Assembly (NCBI GenBank): GCA_051155775.1
Contig: DAXETV010000014.1
Location: 181,015-245,014, forward strand
Direction of reading: 5' to 3'
DNA: 64,000 bases
Source of the DNA: CAYSCZ01 sp051155775
Lineage (GTDB): Bacteria > Bacteroidota > Bacteroidia > Cytophagales > Cyclobacteriaceae
Position numbers and translations under genes: made by a program. Positions 61,517 to 64,000 of this stretch are shown piece after piece; the first letter of the stretch is position 1, and every line of letters begins with the position of its first letter. Under the pieces are notes generated by a model, which ran no database searches, was not told where the DNA came from, and saw nothing but the letters and a program-made list of their open reading frames with translations.

Positions 61517-62167
61517 CTATGGTAGCGCTTCAAATATTTTCTTCAATTCATCAATATTTCCTATCTGCCCTTCATCGATATAGTGGGTAAAATATGTGTT
61601 AATTTTTTCATCATTCGGGCCCCATACCACCTTCAGCCAGTAAGCCTTATTTTCCCTTGGCATTTTAAAAGGCTCCAAGGATTGCACACCTTTAATAGTC
61701 AGGCTTCTTATATCACTTTTAAATATTACAGCTGTTGTTTGCAGGTATAGATTCCCTAAATCAGGTATTCTCCAAAAATCTAAATAAGTGAATGGTCTTG
61801 GGGTGAAGTATACTGGGTGAGGATATACAAGCTGCTTATCCACCGGTATTACTTTTCCCTCTACAAAATCCAGAAATGGTTGCAGATGCTCCTGATAGTA
61901 CCCAAATTCTGTTTTTAAGGGTTGATTTAATAATCGCTTGATGGTATTGTAGCGGTCTTTGAGGTATTTTCCATAACTATTTATTTCAAAGGATTCATTT
62001 CCACGAGTAGGTTTCAAATAGCCTTGTTCATAGAGTTGCCGAGCCATTGATTTACCCCAACCGCTGTGTGGGTTCCCTTCAGTCAACGCAATATCTCCTT
62101 TTTTAAAAGCCCTTCTAAAGATCTGATGTGCTTCTTCCTTAGGCATCTTTTGTCTCTTGCCAGCCAT
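61517..62167 (-). CDS. Soluble protein of unknown function
   Basis: 216 residues, no signal peptide. N-terminal ~70 residues are basic and helical (EEAHQIFRRAFKKGDIAL, MARQLYEQGYLKP), looking like a winged-helix; the C-terminal part is beta-rich with many aromatic residues (YPHPVYFTPRPFTYLDFW). No catalytic motif. Diverges from the secreted-protein gene at 62231 across 63 bases. Confidence 0.65.
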   Translation of the reverse strand: MAGKRQKMPKEEAHQIFRRAFKKGDIALTEGNPHSGWGKSMARQLYEQGYLKPTRGNESFEINSYGKYLKDRYNTIKRLLNQPLKTEFGYYQEHLQPFLDFVEGKVIPVDKQLVYPHPVYFTPRPFTYLDFWRIPDLGNLYLQTTAVIFKSDIRSLTIKGVQSLEPFKMPRENKAYWLKVVWGPNDEKINTYFTHYIDEGQIGNIDELKKIFEALP

Positions 62168-62230
62168 GGTTATATTTTTGTGTTTTTATTTCTCGAACTT
62201 TTCAGTGTCGTTTCATAGACAAATCATAAA

Positions 62231-63106
62231 ATGAAAGTTATTCAAATAATTTTACTCTTTCTAGTGGCTGTTTCGCCAGGTCGTTTAATTGCTCAACCAG
62301 CAACTGACGAGGAAATATTAGAAGCTTATCACTTATGGATAGGCAACTCTCCATTAAAAAGTATTTTTGTACCGGTCGCTATCAAAAAAAATGATGCGCA
62401 GGCCCGGAAATACCAACTCGTTTTGGAAAATAGCCAGGACATTGAACAAGTAAAGCGATTGATACTGGTTTGGAATAATGTTGAACAAGAACTATCAGAA
62501 AATGGGCAGGACCTTCCCCGGGCCATGTTGTCCCAATTTGCCCGTTTAAAAAAACAACCCTATTCTCAAGTTGAAATATTGCTTAAAACCCAGTGGCCGG
62601 AGATTTTTTCCGGCAGGATCTTTTATGAAGGTGGGGAACTAAGGGTAGAAAAAGAATATATGAGCTTCCGGGATATTTACCCTGTAGATAGAACTGTTGA
62701 TATTATTGTGCAGGATCCTTATGAATGCTTTAGCACTTCCGGAAGAATTGAGGAAATAAAAAAACAAGTCATATCAGGATTAAGATCATTCCTGGAGACC
62801 TCTACAAGCACTAAAGATAATACCATTAGAATAAATGTAGCCCATAAATCACCATACCGTTGGCTGATTTCCGTGTCTGAAATAGAAGGATTGATAACCG
62901 GGAGATATCAGGAAAAGTTAGAGATGGAGGTATCTTTCCATCCAAATAGCGAAAATGTAGAAGTATGTTATGAACTATTCGCAAGATACAGTAGTGGAAT
63001 TATAGAGCAAGGTGAATACAAGGATGTTAAAGAGCATTATTTTAAGGAATTGATAAGCTATAACCAGAAAGCGAAATCAACTATAAGGAGTATCTTGAGC
63101 CCATGA
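62231..63106 (+). CDS. Secreted protein of unknown function
   Basis: 291 residues with signal peptide MKVIQIILLFLVAVSPGRLIAQ. The mature chain has no recognised domain; it includes two Cys (ECFSTSG, VEVCYELF) and alternating beta-strands in the C-terminal half. The stop overlaps the next start (ATGA), so it works with, or is expressed with, the membrane protein that follows. Confidence 0.7.
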   Translation: MKVIQIILLFLVAVSPGRLIAQPATDEEILEAYHLWIGNSPLKSIFVPVAIKKNDAQARKYQLVLENSQDIEQVKRLILVWNNVEQELSENGQDLPRAMLSQFARLKKQPYSQVEILLKTQWPEIFSGRIFYEGGELRVEKEYMSFRDIYPVDRTVDIIVQDPYECFSTSGRIEEIKKQVISGLRSFLETSTSTKDNTIRINVAHKSPYRWLISVSEIEGLITGRYQEKLEMEVSFHPNSENVEVCYELFARYSSGIIEQGEYKDVKEHYFKELISYNQKAKSTIRSILSP

Positions 63107-63531
63107 ATCTACTGCAGCAAGACCATGTGCTGATAAATACTTTAAGCATAGCCACTGTGTTGCTCAGGATAATGATTTTCATATGCCTGATGGTATTGTA
63201 TTGGTTAGGAGGCTTTGATCAATATGAGATAAAAATACTTGTCTATCTGCTGGGGCCAATAACAATGCTTTACCTGGCGGCTTTTCTCAGGTTTGCCTTA
63301 AGATTTCCATACACTAGCAAGAGAGCCTCATTTACCCGGTTAGGTTCAGGGTTTTCTTTTCTATTTGTCTTAACGATCCACCTTATTGAAATTACGCTGA
63401 TCGTCCTCAATGCGCTTTATAAAACGACCGTACTTTTCCCAACCTTAAGTTTTACTCTTTTCGCGCTGGAATCCCTTCATGGGATATTTATCGCTACAAG
63501 GCTGGCCCGGTTAATAGAGATCAGGGAATAA
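63103..63531 (+). CDS. Small integral membrane protein of unknown function
   Basis: 142 residues with four predicted transmembrane helices (~15-35, 45-65, 78-98, 105-125) and no soluble domain. Translationally coupled to the secreted protein at 62231. No family recognised. Convergent with the caspase-family gene at the right edge, with about 158 bases between. Confidence 0.68.
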   Translation: MNLLQQDHVLINTLSIATVLLRIMIFICLMVLYWLGGFDQYEIKILVYLLGPITMLYLAAFLRFALRFPYTSKRASFTRLGSGFSFLFVLTIHLIEITLIVLNALYKTTVLFPTLSFTLFALESLHGIFIATRLARLIEIRE

Positions 63532-63689
63532 GAATAAACCAAATCATAGTTTCCCTTGCTCCTTCTCCCATAAGACACACTTTTTGGGACACTCACTACC
63601 TTTGAAATCACTACATCCAATCGGCTTCCCATCAATGTTAATATATCAGATATAATTATCAAATGTAGAACTACAGGTGATAGTATAAT

Positions 63690-64000
63690 TTATGGTCTGA
63701 CATTAGCTATGGGCAACTGCACATTGAATCTTCCACCTATTTGAGGGTTCTGGTCATGTTGATATTTTTTCTTAGCTGTCAGTGAAGTTTTGTTTTTTGC
63801 ATAGCTGAATAATTCCAATACATCCACCACTCCGTCATTATTTGAATCTGACTGCAATGAGCTGGACACAAGGCCGTCCGTAACGTAGTAACTAAATAAT
63901 CCCCTTTTCATTTGCCCGGAAATTTCCAGTGATGTTTCACTTACATCTGATGAAGTGATCACTGCAATGTCTTTATCAACCAACCCACTTAACCTTTCTT
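63690..64000 (-). CDS. Caspase-family (C14-like) protein, C-terminal part; 5' end outside window
   Basis: The last ~103 residues; the frame stays open through the right edge (ERLSGLVDKDIAVITSSD at the boundary). The segment VITSSDVSETSLEI, then GLFSYYVTDGL, then DSNNDGVVDVLELFSYA and HDQNPQIGG follows the C-terminal half of bacterial caspase-like peptidases (p10-like part, with G-F-Y/L-L loop and QxPQ). The catalytic His and Cys would be upstream and cannot be seen. The DSNNDGVVDVLEL stretch also resembles an EF-hand-like loop. Confidence 0.65.
   Translation of the reverse strand, partial: ERLSGLVDKDIAVITSSDVSETSLEISGQMKRGLFSYYVTDGLVSSSLQSDSNNDGVVDVLELFSYAKNKTSLTAKKKYQHDQNPQIGGRFNVQLPIANVRP

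Noticed and set aside
63597..63604. TACCTTTG as a plus-strand promoter
   Set aside because: No TTG at proper spacing and no plus-strand gene follows before the window edge.
1..64000. CRISPR array, rRNA operon, insertion sequence, integrase or phage genes
   Set aside because: I saw no regularly spaced repeats, no rRNA signatures and no transposase or integrase motifs in any long frame.

Overview
This 64 kb window looks like the chromosome of a free-living, low-GC member of the Bacteroidota, most like the Cytophagales (inference from gene content, not a database match). The pointers are a TonB-dependent receptor with a carboxypeptidase-regulatory-like N-terminus, a TPR/PD40/OmpA envelope protein, DUF3078 and DUF819 proteins, a sufBCDSE operon, a hybrid two-component AraC-type regulator, many LxxC lipoproteins, A-rich leaders without strong Shine-Dalgarno sequences, and promoters with the Bacteroidota TAnnTTTG -7 element. 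I see no rRNA genes, insertion sequences, phage genes or CRISPR arrays.

Layout. 1-10.6 kb: the end of aconitase, membrane and envelope proteins (a PorE-like TPR/PD40/OmpA protein, DUF819), then a two-gene unit of a TonB receptor and an SGNH-hydrolase lipoprotein. 10.6-17.5 kb: a minus-strand cluster with overlapping or nearly touching genes (esterase, leucyl aminopeptidase, ATP-grasp ligase, APH/MtnK-like kinase, lipidated ADP-ribosylglycohydrolase) plus a two-repeat lipoprotein. 17.7-26.5 kb: two near-duplicate single-domain response regulators, a KamA-type radical SAM protein, an ABC exporter diverging from a FAD oxidoreductase, an SPFH/prohibitin protein and citrate synthase. 26.6-33.2 kb: sufB-sufC-sufD-sufS-sufE-DUF59-bacilliredoxin, preceded by an Lrp/AsnC regulator. 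33.3-33.5 kb: a small independent transcription unit encoding a class II tRNA-like RNA with a 60-nt insertion in the variable arm. 33.6-37.2 kb: acyl-CoA ligase, an RsiV-like lipoprotein and a DUF3078 protein. 37.4-44.1 kb: five universal stress proteins, a PAS histidine kinase and a receiver-CRP/FNR fusion regulator; the three intergenic promoter regions share a TGAY-N4-ATCA inverted repeat. 44.1-49.9 kb: an exonuclease-fold membrane protein, an EF-hand protein, DUF456, YidD, a TPR hybrid kinase/AraC regulator and DUF2214. 50-57.6 kb: an eight-gene tightly packed operon (transketolase N-half, VWA protein, transketolase C-half, class III aminotransferase, membrane-anchored protein, HTTM protein with a cysteine-less DCC-like tail, secreted DUF3108-like protein, purine nucleoside phosphorylase). 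57.6-64 kb: a LytTR regulator and a TPR histidine kinase tail to tail, a small lipoprotein with its own terminator, an inverted-repeat-rich gap, unknown proteins, and the C-terminus of a caspase-family protein at the right edge.

Main leads: the tRNA-like RNA; the kinase/CRP-type regulator/stress-protein regulon with shared operators; the split-transketolase/HTTM operon; and the esterase/peptidase/ATP-grasp/kinase/ADP-ribosylglycohydrolase cluster. All functional links beyond family membership are inference.
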